Position numbers and translations under genes: made by a program. Below the pieces are notes generated by a model. The model had not been told where the DNA came from and searched no databases. It was given only the letters and a program-made list of their open reading frames with translations. A stretch of 6,544 nucleotides of DNA. It comes from Afipia sp. GTDB lineage: Bacteria > Pseudomonadota > Alphaproteobacteria > Rhizobiales > Xanthobacteraceae. Positions 5,772 through 6,544 of this stretch are shown here, one piece after another. The first letter of the stretch is position 1; every line of letters starts with the position of its first letter. Location of the stretch: the NCBI GenBank assembly GCA_026400415.1, contig JAPLPA010000238.1:1-6544 (forward strand), read 5' to 3'.

Positions 5772-6544
5772 TGAAGTTTGGCCGGGTAGCAGTGGCCTCA
5801 TTGCTTGCATTGTCGCTCACGGGTGCCGTGACGACTGTGATGCGCTGGAGCGAAGAACCCTCTGATGTCTCGCCGGTGCAGCGCGTGTCATCGGAGGAGC
5901 CTGCTTCTATCGCTTCTGAACCGAAGAAAAGCCTCGCGACCAAGACGATCGAGACCGTAAAGAACGTGGCTGTCCTGGCGGGCGATATCTTCACTCGCGT
6001 GCCCTGCCTGCCGGCGAAAGGGATTGCCAGTTCGTCCGGTACGCTACCACGCGTTGCCAAGCGCATCGCAGCCGGAGATCCGGTGACGATCGTGGCCTTC
6101 GGCTCATCGACGACTGTTGGATATGGCACAAGCTCGCCCGCCTATACCTATCCAAACCGTCTGGCGGATCAGTTGCGTCGTAAATTTCCCACCGCCGACA
6201 TCAGCATCATCAACCGGGGTATGGGCGGACAAGATACGCCGGAGATGATGAAGCGCTTTAGCGCCGCCGTGTTGGCATCGGACCCGGATTTGGTGATCTG
6301 GCAGCTCGGAACCAATACCGTCATCAGGGGCAACGAAAGCGATGTTGCTGCAACCAGAGCGCTGGTCGAAGACGGCATCGCTCAACTTCAGGCTCGCGGT
6401 ATCGATGTTGTGCTGATCGATCCTCAATATGTGCCGGCTGTGACTGCAAAACCGGAAAACGCGAGCGAGATGGTGAAGCTGATCGCCAACGTTGCGAAGC
6501 TCAAACACGTCGCGGTGTTTCCTCGTTTCGAGGTCATGAAGCAA
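5771..6544 (+). CDS. Exported SGNH/GDSL-type hydrolase-like protein, 3' end cut by the window edge
   Basis: An uninterrupted frame of 258 codons from ATG 5771 to the last base; the stop lies outside. Residues 5-23 form a hydrophobic export signal or membrane anchor without an obvious AxA cleavage site. A Ser/Glu/Pro/Lys-rich linker (about 27-60) and Cys79 follow. The SGNH domain starts at VTIVAFGSSTTVGYG (105-119): GSS replaces GDS, with Ser113 as probable nucleophile. Next come YPNRLADQL, block II NRGMGG (Gly150), block III LGTN (Gly180, Asn182) and VVLIDPQYVP. The block V Asp-x-x-His should lie beyond the edge and is not visible. Members of this fold hydrolyse or transfer acyl esters, often on carbohydrates. 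It overlaps the degenerate paralogue by one base and probably shares its transcript with opgC, which suggests envelope-glycan O-acyl transfer or removal. The fold is well supported; the substrate is unknown. Confidence 0.82.
   Translation, partial: MKFGRVAVASLLALSLTGAVTTVMRWSEEPSDVSPVQRVSSEEPASIASEPKKSLATKTIETVKNVAVLAGDIFTRVPCLPAKGIASSSGTLPRVAKRIAAGDPVTIVAFGSSTTVGYGTSSPAYTYPNRLADQLRRKFPTADISIINRGMGGQDTPEMMKRFSAAVLASDPDLVIWQLGTNTVIRGNESDVAATRALVEDGIAQLQARGIDVVLIDPQYVPAVTAKPENASEMVKLIANVAKLKHVAVFPRFEVMKQ

Noticed and set aside
6104..6544. Minus-strand open frame at the right edge
   Set aside because: The plus strand there encodes intact SGNH blocks (GSS, NRGMGG, LGTN), so the minus frame is a shadow.

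Overview
The window looks like a chromosomal segment from an alphaproteobacterium of the Bradyrhizobium/Rhodopseudomonas/Afipia group (Nitrobacteraceae). This rests on remembered family resemblance of the ArgD, ArgF, Hsp33 and ApaG proteins, on the gene order argD-argF-hslO next to apaG, and on moderately high G+C with many GCG/CGC/GGC codons. No database search was possible, so the genus is an inference. Nothing suggests a mobile element, phage, CRISPR array, tRNA or rRNA, and there is no gene-free stretch longer than about 160 bases.

Left part (1-3237, all on +): the 3' 97% or so of argD (acetylornithine aminotransferase), joined by a TGATG overlap to argF (ornithine carbamoyltransferase). 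Together they carry N-acetyl-glutamate semialdehyde through to citrulline in arginine synthesis. A 158-base gap follows, holding a heat-shock-like (RpoH-type) promoter candidate, then hslO, encoding the redox-switched chaperone Hsp33 with its complete CxC...CxxC zinc centre.

Middle (3241-3777): apaG lies on the minus strand and converges on hslO with only three bases between the stop codons. Its start faces a 144-base divergent spacer with a candidate apaG promoter, a short inverted repeat, and a tiny open frame whose stop overlaps the start codon of the next gene.

Right part (3778-6544, all on +): a tightly coupled three-gene operon. It contains an OpgC-type multi-pass membrane acyltransferase, a secreted SGNH-hydrolase-like protein whose catalytic blocks are largely eroded, and a second exported SGNH-hydrolase-like protein with intact visible blocks that runs off the right edge. 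The junctions are ATGA and TAATG. The most interesting reading is an envelope-glycan acyl-modification module: the membrane protein would supply or transfer acyl groups, and a pair of periplasmic SGNH paralogues, one apparently a pseudoenzyme, would act on the acylated product. The family assignments are well supported; the joint function is an inference.
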